NCBI GenBank assembly: GCA_973895155.1
Contig: OZ316896.1
Coordinates: 6,634,001 to 6,698,000 of the forward strand
Direction: 5' to 3'
DNA from: Marsupella aquatica
Taxonomy: Eukaryota > Marchantiophyta
Length of the DNA stretch: 64,000 bases
The notes under the pieces were generated by a model. It ran no database searches. It was not told where the DNA came from and worked only from the letters and a program-made list of their open reading frames with translations. Made by a program: the position numbers and the translations under genes. This document shows positions 48,001 through 58,659 of this stretch, piece after piece (the first letter of the stretch is position 1; every line of letters starts with the position of its first letter).

Positions 48001-48463
48001 TGAGAACCTCCAGATTCTTCAACAGTGCGGCGGCCACTATCCCATTATCCGTGATATAGGAACAGTAACTTAGATCCAACTCTCGCAACGAAGGGCACTT
48101 GCTCAAAAGCCTCACTAGACCGACGTCAGAGAACTGGCTGATCTTCGCTAGACTAATACTCGTCAGACGATGACCTGCAACGTTCCCGACTAAGTCAAGG
48201 GCATCGTCGCTGACCTCCAAGCAAGATGACAAGTCTATACTCTCCACTTCCGTATATCGACGCAAGATCTCTTCTAGAGCGTCCACACGCAGAAGCTTCA
48301 CAGATTTTCTTGACCTAGCTTCCATCTGTAGAAAACGTCTGCATACTAGGCACCACGCCTGTCGGTCCGCTATGTCGTGAATTTTATCCAGAATATTGAG
48401 CAAAAGGTTCTCATCCAGCAGCCCGAACCCCCGATCGTCTATAGCTAGTCTCCGCTTGCTCAT
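45045..48463 (-). CDS. FBL3: FBL3-like F-box / leucine-rich-repeat protein, seven exons
   Basis: Exons (minus): 48463-47828, 47597-47472, 47105-47001, 46799-46403, 46100-45971, 45774-45480, 45299-45045. Every intron is GT-AG and all phases join, giving 647 residues with no stop. An F-box lies near residues 14-45 (LLDENLLLNILDKI, WCLVCRRFLQME). The rest is about 18 Cys-containing LRRs (LRELDLSYCSYITDNGI, RLEALDLTDCRSIDDEG, LKLGICLNISDQGIAYIAAS). The C-terminus (VTAEGIQEAV, KKVKLL, ARGCRLRW) fits Arabidopsis FBL3-type proteins, which are about 665 residues. Such proteins are substrate receptors of SCF ubiquitin ligases; the substrate here is unknown. The start is ATG 48463, just before the F-box; the frame stays open to 48679, so a longer N-terminus is possible. 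The symbol is by similarity, not proven orthology. Confidence 0.88.
46197..46414 (-). repeat. 109-bp tandem duplication covering the exon 4 splice donor
   Basis: The block starting GGTGAGATCGAGGACAGCAT at 46197 repeats at 46306 with few differences. The outer copy contains the last 12 bases of FBL3 exon 4 and its donor (GT at 46402-46401). The inner copy carries a second version of the exon end and donor (GT at 46293-46292, reading AAG|GTAATC). Confidence 0.9.
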
Positions 48464-48679
48464 AGTGAGAGGCCACAGCTGTTCCAACCCAGGCTCGGAC
48501 AAACTAAAAGTTCGAAAGACAGAGAACGAGAGCCACCGGAACAGCAGACGCCGAACAGAACTCCAATCTAAGTGGATACAGCAGTGAACATGTGCCAAAA
48601 TTCTTTCTAGGCCTTCGGCAAACCGGGAAGGAGCCGCTCGCAATTGCCGACCATCAGAACCTATGTCAGCAAGGGGCAA

Positions 48680-49316
48680 GGACCGGCGGAAATCTCTTCG
48701 CGCACTGAAGCCTACTTACTACATAGACACTGCGATGGAGAGAGATCCTTTACACGAAAAGCTTCCACTCTGGCAAGCAAGAAATGTACCACCAACATGG
48801 AACCACACAGAGCGATGAAGAAATGGAGAAATCAGATTGGGAGGGACGATGGCAGAGAACTTTCACAAGTAACAAAAGTGTTCTTCCACTACAGCATTAC
48901 AATACCTCCGGTTACAGCGATCCACTCAATCTTCACGCGTTCAATAATTGAGCAGGTCAATACCTCGGAGGCCAACTACCAGCACGAAGAGAGCCGCCTT
49001 CGTACATCCAATGGTAGTCAATTGGCTGCCGCTCTTTTGCTCACAATGAGCCGCGAGCGATTCGGCTCTCGGTGGAGTGCATCCACCGTCGTCATAGAGG
49101 TTCGGCTCGCTGGGTTGCATCCACCGTCCTCAGCTTCTTGACTCACTTTCCAGTTCCCACCGTTCACATCCTTCCCCCCTCGCATCCTTCCCCCCTCACA
49201 TCCTTTCCCCCTCGCAGTGGCGTTGTGGTAAAAGGTTTCTCCACTCGGCCCTTCCCGAGTACCGCCTTCCTTATTTGATTCCGATAGAAGCTCAAAAATG
49301 GTCTCGTTTAGTGGAC
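48680..49316. other. Upstream region of the FBL3-like gene
   Basis: No supported gene. It presumably holds the promoter and 5' UTR. On the plus strand three near copies of CATCCTTCCCCCCTC occur between 49168 and 49217, i.e. a GA-rich repeat on the gene's sense strand. Confidence 0.45.
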
Positions 49317-49985
49317 TCAAGGATCATGGACTTCTGGACGGTTGGCGACAGCAGCCTCCTCGGCCTCGTGTGTGTCTCCCTGCGGGTCTGTGTCTGCCTG
49401 AGTGCCACTAGTCTCACCCAAACAAACCGGGTGTTTGTAGACTTTGTCGAGTTTGCGCTTTCTAACTATTGAACCAGACCAAGTACGGTAGTACCTCTCG
49501 TATCCATTTCGTAAATACTTAGGCCAGGTTCCATGGGCTGGGATTGGGGAGTGCACATGTATATCAGCATGTCTGAGTATATATTTTAAACTGCCCAAAA
49601 AACAAGGGGTGCCCAACCGGGAGACACTATCCGTCAGGCAAAAGACCCAATCAAGGGGGACAACCAAAGGGCCAAGAAAGGCCCGGAAACAAAGAAACAA
49701 AAGAGCAACCAAAGACCTAAAAGCTAGAAGCCCAAGCAAAGTGAAGAGTTTGGTAAAGCTCCAAAGTAAACTGTATAGGAGGGTCAAGTGAATCCTACTA
49801 GAGGCCCTCATACCAACAGCCTCACCCCTACAAAAAATAGTGAACATTTGTGCCCGCTGAAGTGCAACAGACACCCTTGTCTAGAAAATGCCATGATGAC
49901 AGACATTGGGGGATAAGACCTCCGCTCGCCGTACTGAATTGTACAAGAACATAGGAAACGGTCAAAGGATGGGTGTGGCCCCCCA
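49317..49985 (-). mobile_element. Retroelement C-terminal module copy 2, distal part (beyond the copia insertion)
   Basis: On the minus strand the sequence right after the copia LTR reads PHPSFDRFL..., completing the ...EIFG block found at the far side of the copia element. Further on MSVALQRAQMFTIFCRGEAV starts the 185-codon frame 49874-49317; the VALQRAQ ending is usual for this kind of retroelement protein as I remember it. Downstream bases match the 10.75-10.95 kb region (for example CTTGACCCTCCTATAC). The long frame after VALQRAQ is hydrophobic and probably not real protein. Confidence 0.45.
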
Positions 49986-50328
49986 TGTTGAGCATAGACG
50001 ACATTCGCAACGGCAAGCCCATGAACCATCCAACGCACAATAGTCGACACAGAGAGATACGTGGTTCACCTCCACATGAGGCTATGTCCACGGGAACACA
50101 AGAGCTTTATTGCACTCTAGGCCGACCGGCCATACCAAGCATCCACAGCACAAGCTCTCCCTATTTCTCAACTAGCTCCGTAACAATGAGCCTAAGTTCC
50201 ACAGGGTCTGGCATCAGCCCTGGCTATATACACAACAGCACAACCGCTAATATTAGCTAAGTCCTAACCAAAGTTAGACTAACTGTAGTTAGCTCATGAG
50301 TCAACAAGACTAAGAGCAATACCTAACA
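49986..50328 (-). repeat. Copia 3' LTR
   Basis: 343 bp with TG...CA ends. It matches the right LTR and the solo LTR at 16.9 kb. Confidence 0.93.
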
Positions 50329-50340
50329 AACTCCCCCTTG
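50329..50340 (-). other. Copia polypurine tract
   Basis: On the minus strand CAAGGGGGAGTT stands immediately before the 3' LTR. It is the plus-strand DNA priming site expected at this position. Confidence 0.85.
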
Positions 50341-50550
50341 ACTCTTGTCATGGGGACTGGACTAAATGCTACCATATGGAATCCTCAGCGGGAAGTTCTA
50401 GACAATCACCAAACCAGGTCTCCCCCTAAAAACCACAAGGGTTAACTAAGGGTTAACTAGAACTAAGCCGTAGCCAAACTAGAATGAGTAATCCATATAC
50501 AAATAGTCACACATTGCTAAATAACTCTACTTGCATTACAACTGTAAAAC

Positions 50551-51699
50551 CTACAAAGTAGCACGGTGTCTTGAGAAACTCTCCAAATGAATCACTTTGG
50601 TAAAAGCATTAGCGGGATTGAACTTTCCATCAATCTTGACTAGCTCAAAAGTTTTATCAGACACTGCTTGCCTGATAAAATGGTACATGATATCAATGTG
50701 CTTCACCCTACTATCCATCACCTGGTTAGCAGCCAAGTGAAGAGCACTTTGACTATCACAGTTTAGAGTCATTTTGCCATGCTCTAAACCATCTCCGTGA
50801 TCAAGCTATCCAACCAAATTGCTTCCTTTTGCTGCTTCTACTACTGCAACATACTCTGCTTCTATAGTAGACTGAGATATACACTTCTGCAAGGTAGATT
50901 TCCAACTGATACATCCTCCTCCAAGAGTAAATACAAACCCAGTTGTAGACCTCCTTGTGTCCAAACAGTCTCCATAGTCAGAATCTACATAGCCAACTAA
51001 CGTTCTATCTGATCTGGCATCAAATAGTAATCCATAGTCCTGTGTTCCCTTCAGATACCTGAGAATCCACTTCACAGCTTCCCAATGTACCTTTCCTGGA
51101 TTTGACATGAATCTACTAACCTTGCCCATCGCTAGGGCCAAGTCAGACCTAGTACAAGTCATCAAATACATCAGACTACCTACTGCCTTCTCGTAAGGAA
51201 TCTTAGTCATCAGACCTTTCTCCACAGCATCCGTAGGAGAGAAAGTCGATAATAACTTGAAATGTGAAGCTAAAAAAATACTCACTGGCTTACAGTTTTC
51301 CATGTTGAATCGTGCAAGTACTTTCCTCGCATACTGGCCTTGACTCAAGCACAACTGTCCAGTTTTAGAGTTCCTAAAAATCTCCATCCCTACAATCCTC
51401 TTGGCCTTACCAAGATCCTTCATCCTAAATTCAACACTCAATTTTGCCTTGAGACTGTCAACCTTAGATTGATCTTTAGCCATAATCAGCATGTCATCCA
51501 CATAGATCACCAAGATGATGAAACCAAACATATCATTATTGACTGATTTTGTATACACACAAGGATCATATACCATCCTTGTAAATCCTTGAGCAAGCAT
51601 GAAATCATCAAACCGCTTGTTCCACTGTTTAGGAGATTGCTTCAATCCATACAAGGACTTGAGCAATCTGCAAACTAAGTTCTCTTGTCCCTTCTTCAT
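50551..51699 (-). pseudogene. Copia reverse transcriptase-RNase H part
   Basis: 51699-50806 carries LLKSLYGLKQSPKQWNKRFD, the catalytic box YVDDM near 51505, KDLGKAKRIVGMEIF, YEKAVGSLMYLMTCTRSDLA, and RNase H residues in VGYVDSDYGDCLDTRRSTTG and EAEYVAVVEA. The end continues in 50772-50551 (DSQSALHLAANQVMDSRVKH). The break between them and the separate upstream RT frame are later mutations, since the protein is normally continuous. Confidence 0.9.
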
Positions 51700-51711
51700 A
51701 AAGCCTAGTGG

Positions 51712-52809
51712 CTATCTCATGAAGATCAACTCTTCCAAGTTGCCATAGAGAAAAGCAGTAACAACATCCATGTGATCCATCACCAGACCAAAAAACACAA
51801 TAAGCTGACACAAGATCTGAATAGTGGAATACTTAGCCACCGGTAAAAAGACCTCATTGTAGTCCACTCCTTTCTCCTGAGTGAACCCCTTGGCAACAAG
51901 CCTTGCCTTGTAGATCTTATCTCCACCCTCTAAAGGACTGTCCTTCAACTTGTAAATCCACTTGCTGTCCATCACTTGCTGACCGCTTGGAAGCTCCACC
52001 AACTCCCATGTCTTGTTGGCACTCAAAGATTGCAACTCCCTCTGCATTGCTGCATTCCACTCATGCTTCTGTTCTGAAGCACAAGCCTCATTGTACGAAG
52101 AAGGCTCTCCTTCTTCCAAGATCAAAGCCATATCATCTTCATCAGGTGCAATGTCAATATCATCTAGCTTAGATGAGTCTGCCCATTGACCATACCTGGT
52201 AGGAGCTCTAGTAGAACGATTGGAAGTTCTTCTAGTAGATGACTCATGCTGATCTGCTGCTGCTGCTGGCTGAATTTGAGGCACCCCAGCAACAATCTGC
52301 TCCTCTTGTTCCATCACAAGAACTAGCTCCAAGCCCGGAGCTTCTCCATCTCTCCTGTCATGAACAACATCATGACTAATCTCCCCCTCAACCCGGTCTG
52401 GGATGGGAGATTTCCCCTTGTCAGTATGGGAGTCCTGAGAACTCTCCCCCTCCTTTGATGATCTGGATTCATTAAAGGACACATCTCTACTGACAATTAA
52501 CTTACAGGTTACTGGATCCCATAACCTATAACCCTTCACACCTTTCTGATAGCCAAGGAAAATGCACTTCTTTGACTTGGACTCCAGCTTGGATCGAAGT
52601 TGGGAAGGTGTAAGCACATAAGCATCACATCCAAAAATCCTCAGATGTGAGTAATCTGCTAGACGTTCGTACCTCATTTCAAATGGCATCTTGAATCCAA
52701 TAGAACTGGATGGAGGAAATTTTACCAAATAAGCTGTAGTGTTGACAGCTTCAGCCCAAAACTCATGTGGTAAGCATGATTGACTCAACATACTCCTCGA
52801 GCGGTCCAA
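51712..52809 (-). pseudogene. Copia integrase C-terminus to RT N-terminus
   Basis: PFEMRYERLADYSHLRIFGC and KKCIFLGYQKGVKGYRLWDP mark the integrase C-terminal part. A variable acidic linker follows, then the RT entry NKTWELVELPSGQQVMDSKW and DVVTAFLYGNLEELIFM. The normal sequence would continue into the frame starting at 51699; a stop separates them. Confidence 0.88.
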
Positions 52810-52884
52810 TAGTGTTCGGTTGAGTCTCTCATAAATACCATTTTGCTGAGGAGTATAACTTGTTGTGAGATGGCGGGTAATCCC

Positions 52885-53405
52885 CTACTCCTTACAATAT
52901 GTTCCAAATTCTCGAGAACTATATTCACCGCCGTTATCCGATCGAAGATATCTCACCTTGTTACTAGTTTGATTCTCAACTTGGGCTTTCCACTCCTTAA
53001 AAGTGGCAAAAACATCAGACTTATTGTGTAGAAAGTATATCCATACATACCTTGAGTAATCGTCTATGAACGTGACATAGTATAACCATCCAGAATGTGA
53101 GGGAGTAGGGGCTGGACCCCACACATCACTATATACATACTCAAGTACCTCCTTGCTAGTGTGAGTTCCAACTCCGAAGGGTTTCCTGTGCTGCTTCCCT
53201 AGCACACAGTGCTCACAAAGCTCTAACTTACAAGATTGCAAATTAGAAAGTTTTTCTGAAGAATAACCAAACCTTTTTCACTCATGTGGCCCAAACGGAA
53301 GTGCCACAGCCGGACCGTCTCCTCATGAGATAAGGTTACATTAGCTTCATCACAAACTACACTGCCCTCCAAAACGTATAGATTGCTATGTCTCTTTCCC
53401 TTCAA
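52885..53405 (-). pseudogene. Copia GAG-pre-integrase finger and integrase core
   Basis: 53405-53223 has the H...H half of the finger (LWHFRLGHMSEKGL); 53241-52885 supplies CEHCVLGKQHRKPF, then the catalytic Asp in DVWGPAPTPS and Asp in LRSDNGGEYSS. The third acidic residue should lie just past the stop near 52885. A frame change near 53230 splits finger and core. Confidence 0.88.
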
Positions 53406-53499
53406 TACAACTTTAGTACCAACTGAAACCTTAAGAACACCATTAGCAGAACTCCATTGATGGCCATTTGCTTCTAAAACTCAAAGTGAAATGAGATTT

Positions 53500-53720
53500 T
53501 TCATCATGCTGAGAATATGTCTCACATTCCTTAACGTTCTTATAGCACCATCAAACATCTGAAATCTTACAGATTCAAGTCCAACAACTTGACATGGGAT
53601 TCCATTTCCCATCAACACTGACCCGTTGGAAACCATGTAAGAACTGAAAAAATATCTCCTAGAGCAAATGTGAAAAGTACATGCACTATCTAGAATTCAG
53701 TCATCACTACCTGGACTTGA
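53500..53720 (-). pseudogene. Copia protease remnant
   Basis: On the minus strand ILDSACTFHICSRRYFF near 53694 is the copia protease active-site region (DSG/DSA type), followed by NGIPCQVVGLESVRF and TLRNVRHILSMMKNLISL, then a stop. This is the expected place between the gag knuckle and the pre-integrase domain. Confidence 0.75.
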
Positions 53721-53828
53721 CACTACATTGAGAGCATAACCTTGGCATCACAATATATCATCATCATCGAGTAAATCTACCTCATGCGAGCTCGATGCCG
53801 CATTAGCAGATGCAGTAGGGACCTTTAC

Positions 53829-54589
53829 TCAATAATCCCTTTTCATGTGGCCAGGCTTGCCACAATTCCAACATGCAAGAGGCTTCCTCTCTTGCGATTT
53901 CCCTCTGGATTTAGATCTCCCACGTGATGTAGATCTAAACCTGTTCTGTCCATTCGTGCGCTGCGCTGCTCTCCCACGGTTCACGTTCAGCGCAGTGCCA
54001 AAAGAAGATGCTATCTGTGATTGACCTAGCTTCTTTTGAGCATCATCAGACAGTAAAGAGCTCACCACCTCATTATATGAAATGGACTTCAGATCTCTGT
54101 ACAAGAGCACCTGTTTCAAGCCCTGATATGACGGCGGTAAGGAGCTTAGCAGAAGTAAGGCCTTATCCTCATCTTCAACTCCTTTTCCCAGGTTTGACAG
54201 ATCCACCGCAAGACTGTCAAACTCATCCATGTGATCCTGCATCTTGCTCCCTTCCTTGAGCCTGAGGCTCATCAAGAGAGACTTTTTGTACAGCCGGTCT
54301 GATGCATCTTCCCGGTAGTACTTCTCTCTTAGAGCCTTGAACAGTGATGCGCAATCCGCATAATCATCCAGCAGCTTGATGATGTGCGACTTGAGATATA
54401 GCATCACTGCATTGACAACAACCACCTGCTTCTGTCTCCACTACTTCTCTAAGATCTCTTCCTCTCCATCATACTTCTTACTAGTTCCTCCTCAAATGGT
54501 AGCAGCTCTTCCTCAGACTCTCCGTCTGACCGTCGTGATCCTAAAGCTCCACTGACGCCAATTCTTCCAGTATCCTCCGAGTCACTCAT
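53829..54589 (-). pseudogene. Copia gag with zinc knuckle
   Basis: 54425-53829 encodes a UBN2-type gag: LYLKSHIIKLLDDYADCASL, EFDSLAVDLSNLGKGVED, LLLLSSLPPSYQGLKQVLL, then a basic tail and knuckle CWNCGKPGHMKRDY, whose last Cys is Tyr. The N-terminus starts at ATG 54589 (MSDSEDTGRIGVSGALGSRR) and reaches the main part after a frame change and TAG at 54443-54441. Confidence 0.85.
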
Positions 54590-55473
54590 ATGAAACAATC
54601 ACGAAAAAACGTCTTTTTTTGAAACTTCTCATAAAACTCAAAACTCAACACCACCGCGTAGCCCACAAAGCTAGGAGTCCAATATTGAAAGCCGAAATCA
54701 AAATCAAAATTTGACGGAAAAGTTATTCAAATTTTGGTCGGGGTGGGTAAAACCTTGGGAAACTCCCCCGTTTTGACCACCTTGGAGAATAACCAAAATA
54801 CCCACTACAACCCATCTTGGGAATTGCGATGTGATTGGTGCGCCGCGTTGCTAACTCCAATGGCAACGTCCTCACCAAAAAAGAACCAAAAAAGTTACCG
54901 TTCGGCGGACGGAATCTTTGTCGAACGGCCAAAAACCAGCTCAGTAAAAAAAATTCCGTCGCGTTGCCTTCACTCCGTGTCAAGTGCCAATCCCGGGCTC
55001 AAAACAATCGCCTCGCCGCAATCAAATCGTTGAGCCGTGGCACTTTGCGTCTCTTCCATCAAGTCGGACGTCACGAAGAGAACCCCGGTTCAAATGGGAA
55101 CAAGCTTCATAGCTTGTGAAAAAACCTGAAGGCCTCCTTCACTTGTCACGACCAGCTCGCTTCAACCTTCAACTTGAGCTATAATGTGCGATCCCTCCCG
55201 CACCGCACAGCTCACACCGTTGAAAAACGTGAACTCAGGTCTCTCCCCCAAAATACCATTGAACACGAATAAACCCTGAACGATGCAAACTTCAAATCCT
55301 CCGCACCATGGATACCGATCAGCGAGTTCTAACCACCGTTAGAAAGCCCTCTCACTAACCTATGCGCACAGCCACACACATTCGAGTTTCATGCGACGAA
55401 ACTCCGAATGTACCATCGACAATGAACGTTGGAAAAAACCTGTCATAAAAAAACCTTGTCACCTCCCAGGCAT

Positions 55474-55485
55474 GCTCTGATACCA
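55474..55485 (-). other. Copia primer-binding site (initiator Met tRNA)
   Basis: TGGTATCAGAGC on the minus strand, two bases inside the 5' LTR. This is the standard initiator-Met-tRNA primer site of plant copia elements. Confidence 0.93.
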
Positions 55486-55487
55486 CT

Positions 55488-55833
55488 TGTTGAGCATAGA
55501 CGACATTCGCAATGGCAAGCCCATGAACCATCCAACGCACAATAGTTGACATAGAGAGATACATGGTTCACCTCCACATGAGGCTACGTCCACGGGAACA
55601 CACAAGAGCTTTACAGCACTCAAGGCCGATCGGCCATACCAAGCGTCCACAGCACAAGCTCTCCCTATCTCTCAACTAGCTCCATAACAATGAGCCTAAG
55701 TTCCACCAGGGTCTGGCATCAGCCCTAGCTATATATACAACAGCACAACCGCTAATATTAGCTAAGTCCTAACCAAAGTTAGACTAACTGTAGTTAGCTC
55801 ATGAGTCAACAAGACTAAGACCAATATCTAACA
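55488..55833 (-). repeat. Copia 5' LTR
   Basis: 346 bp with TG...CA ends; pairs with 49986-50328. Confidence 0.93.
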
Positions 55834-56400
55834 CCCCAAAGATCTCCACAACAAACGGATAGAAGAGGTACCACACAACATAGGTCTCCTCCTTAAGTCG
55901 AACTGCCCTCGTAGTGGCATGGCCAGGAACAAAGGCAACATAAGCTACATTGGCCCCACTGGTAGGATCAGCAACAATGACGTCCCCAAGGGGGCCCAAA
56001 CTCCAGCACAAGAGAAGACCAGATCTGCCCAAAATCGATCAGAAACTCCATCCCTTGGGACACATGTCGTTGCTCCATCATGACATTCATGGTACCCAGA
56101 ATCACGAGCAATGGCAGCCACCATGTCCCTAAGGGCACAAATTCCAGCACAAGAGAAGATTAGATTTTCCCGATGTCAATCAGAAACTCCACCGCGTGGG
56201 GGTAACACATGTCATTGCTCCATCATGACATTCATGGTACCCAAAGACATGAGCAATGACAACAACCGCGTCCCGAATGTCATCGTGTGTCGTAGTCAGC
56301 TCATTGCCATGACCACACCTGAGTATATGGAGGCCGTGCCCATCTAAGGGCGCACCACAGACGCATGTGGGTTGACCCAAGAGGCAAGGGTGAGGGAGAC
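55834..56400 (-). mobile_element. Retroelement C-terminal module copy 2, proximal part: zinc finger plus nuclease-like fold
   Basis: Minus-strand reading from about 56380: TCVCGAPLDGHGLHILRCGH then NELTTTHDDIRDAV, a C-x-C-G...D-x-x-G-x-H...C finger followed by H...RD. Further on: WADLVF, DVIVADPT, AYVAFVPGHATTR, FYPFVVEIFG. The copia element cuts the frame right after EIFG; the remainder is at 49985-49800. The same module is at 10.3-10.9 kb. From memory, finger plus PD-(D/E)XK-like domain form the end of certain eukaryotic RT-bearing elements; no RT is present here. An internal duplication (separate entry) disrupts it. Confidence 0.5.
55982..56250 (-). repeat. Imperfect two-copy tandem duplication, ~143-bp period
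   Basis: GTCCC(C/T)AAGGG...CCAGCACAAGAGAAGA is at 55982 and again at 56125; both copies continue through CAGAAACTCCA and end with TGACATTCATGGTACCCA. It lies inside the retroelement module and doubles part of its coding sequence. Confidence 0.85.
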
Positions 56401-56770
56401 CTAAGTAGTCATATTTGTGCGGATGTGGTGAAGATAAAACAACTCATACAAAAGGGAGCCCAAAGGGGACTAGCCAGTAGTGTCACACCAAAAGCTTAGT
56501 CCTTACACGGGTGTGACGCCGGTGACATGGTCCTTATTCAATAATACGATGGAATTGGTATGCTGTGCACAGTAAGTAACTGTGAGATTGTAGAAGGATC
56601 AACGAGATGGCAAGAATAAGGGCAATCATATGTCGCGGGTGGTTGGCGACCGTATCTCTTTCAATGTGTCGCCAAATCCGGATCTATAAAGAGCATTGGA
56701 AAGATCTGGTCAAGGCGAGTAAAATCGATATAAGACACTCGGGAAACGGAGGTGTATTAAGAAAGATACG
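56401..56770. other. Spacer, no gene seen
   Basis: No open frame or repeat that I can support between the retroelement module and the GGGTTAGC-rich minisatellite. Confidence 0.5.
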
Positions 56771-57190
56771 GCCTGGTTAGTGTGTCGGGTTAACTTGTGG
56801 CTGGAATTAGCGGGTTTGGCTTCGGTTTTGGGTTAACCTAAGCTTGGCCACGGCTTAGTTTAGGTCAGCCCGGCTTCAGCTTAGGCTTAGCCCAAGTTTG
56901 GGTTAGCCTGACCTCGGGCCCGGGTTAGGATAGGTCAGCTCGGGTTTGGGCTCAGACTAGCGGCTAGCAGACTAGCGGCTAGCCGACTAGCAGACTAGTG
57001 GACTAGCGGACTAGTGGACTAGCGGATAGCAGACTAGCGGACTAGCAGACTAGCGGACTAGCGGCTAGCAGACTAGCGGCTAGCAGACTAGCGGATTAGC
57101 CAGAGGCCACGGGTTAGCTCTACTCGGGCTAGATAGGATAGCTTGGTTAGCCAAACTCGGGTTAGCTATGTAACTCGGGTTAGCGCAATG
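56771..57190 (+). repeat. Compound minisatellite: GGTTAGCC-like then GACTAGCGG units
   Basis: 56771-56955 repeats degenerate GGGTTAGCC / GGCTTAGCC words. 56960-57105 is an array of 8-10 bp units GACTAGCGG, GACTAGCAGA and GGCTAGCAGA. 57106-57190 returns to CGGGTTAGC words. It stands upstream of the TATA-like box of LTR copy B, so it may be its U3 repeat. Confidence 0.85.
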
Positions 57191-57379
57191 GTGCGTACCC
57201 CCTCTCGGTTGCGGGGGCATAACTTTCTCTGTATTTGCCCAAATCGGCTATAATTGACCTCGTTGGAAAGAGGAGCTCAAGCCGCTTCCAACTCTGCTAC
57301 CCACACAGCAAATGGTTGAATAGAGAAATCGGGAGAGGAGGCGCAAGCTCGTGAAAACCATGGAGGAGGGCCAAATCCG

Positions 57380-58650
57380 AAGTACATAGTCAGTTTGAGA
57401 TAGAAATAAAGTTGCGAGTTAGGGTTTAGTAGTTAGATATAGTGGCGGCTCTGTTAGGGCTAGGATGGGGTGCCAACAACGTAGCATCCACCCATTTGGG
57501 CTTAGTGTGAGAGTATATAGGGCAGCCCCCCGGTAGAGGCAGGGGGGGACTTCAGTTGTGTGATCTCACGTAGACTGAGCATCAGGGAGGAGCTCTGTGC
57601 AAGCAAGGCTGGACTTGGACGTCGTGTGTTGGGGAGAGCTGGGTTGTGCTATTACTCAGGGAGTAATCAGCCAAGCTTCACAGCAACGGTTTGCCAGGTT
57701 TGCGAGCTGGATTGTGGCTCTTTCTAGTGGGCAGCACAACTGGGTTCTTTTCCCCCGATACATAGCCTTGGTGATAGGTGACGTATTGGTGATTGTAAAC
57801 TGTGGGGAGGATTTTGATTGCATTTACGATGAGCACAATAGGGAGGCTGAGACACTGATCGAGGTGCAGCAGGAGGAGCATTTACAGTTCAGTTTGGCAA
57901 GGCTACGTGATCCATGGGGAGTCCCGGCCTTTGTCTGGTAGAGAGCACTAAGGGATTTATGGCCAGAGCTGAGCTTGCAGGGCAAGCATGAGGCCGGGCC
58001 TCATTGCAGTCTGGGGTAGATCGCCGTTAGGCCTGGTACCAGCTTTGAAGTCGAGTCAACTGTGCATGCGTAACTTGACATTCTGAAATGGAGGTGTGAG
58101 ATCTGTATGTGCCCCCAAGAATGAAGTGCAGTGAAGGAGGTTGAGTTCAGGATTGAGTTTGCAAGGCAAGTACGGGATTGGTTCGAGTCCAATCTGCCGT
58201 CGCAATCTGGAGTGAGTCGGGCTTAGGTTCAGGATTGAGCTTGCATGGCAAGCACGGGGCTTGCGGGGCAAGCACGTCGCAATCTGGAGTAGACAACCTT
58301 CGGGACTATTGTTCGAATCAAGTGTTCTCAGTGAACTATTGTGCACATCGTTGAATCTAATTGAGTTTTCCTCTCAGGCCTCATTTCTCTCATGGATGTG
58401 TGTGTGTGTGAGGCAATCTGAGTGTATGATGGGACTAGCAGCACCACTGAGAGGTGTACCGGGTGCATTGAAGTGGGTTGGGTGAGGGCTGTCATAGCTC
58501 TGATTGTTGAGAGTGGAATGGCAGAGTGGTGGGGCAATGGCTTAGAAGTCCCTAAGCCGGGAATCAGTCAGGAGTCACTGGTTTATGGGTACATTCCGGC
58601 GGCGGAATAGAAACATACCTATGACAGTAAGCATATGTATAGACCTATGC
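57380..58650 (+). mobile_element. LTR-like sequence copy B of the coiled-coil-ORF family
   Basis: GAGTATATAGGGCAGCC at 57511-57527, CGGTAGAGGCAGGGG at about 57531-57545, GGGGAGTCCCGGCCTTTG near 57916, a GT-rich part near 58400, and a terminal CATTCCGGCGGCGGAATAGA near 58592 occur in the same order as in copy A. Three internal ~100-base repeats (GAGCTTGCAGGGCAAGC near 57970, related copies near 58155 and 58236) are extra. The 114-codon frame at 57597-57941 falls inside and looks non-coding. Confidence 0.5.
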
Positions 58651-58659
58651 GCACCGTAG

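Larger units (their letters stand above)
49986..55833 (-). mobile_element. Complete Ty1/copia retrotransposon, 5,848 bp, 5-bp TSD
   Basis: Two LTRs of 343 and 346 bp bound the element, each starting TGTTAGG and ending CTCAACA on the element strand. CCCCA flanks both ends (49981-49985 and 55834-55838). The initiator-Met-tRNA primer site adjoins the 5' LTR and a purine tract adjoins the 3' LTR. The coding order gag, protease, integrase, RT, RNase H is that of Ty1/copia. The LTRs differ at roughly 20 positions by eye, so insertion is not recent, and the reading frame has several stops and frameshifts. Confidence 0.93.

Noticed and set aside
49317-49874. 185-codon minus-strand frame as a real membrane protein
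   Set aside because: Only its first ~20 residues match the retroelement module; the rest is low-complexity hydrophobic sequence equal to the non-coding 3' part of the 10.9 kb copy.
57597-57941. 114-codon plus-strand frame as a gene
   Set aside because: It falls between conserved LTR blocks and has no motif.
58166-58190. tRNA gene or tRNA-derived SINE (ATTGGTTCGAGTCCAAT is a perfect T-arm and pol III B-box match)
   Set aside because: No acceptor stem partner, anticodon arm or A box is found at the right distance; it lies within an LTR-like repeat.
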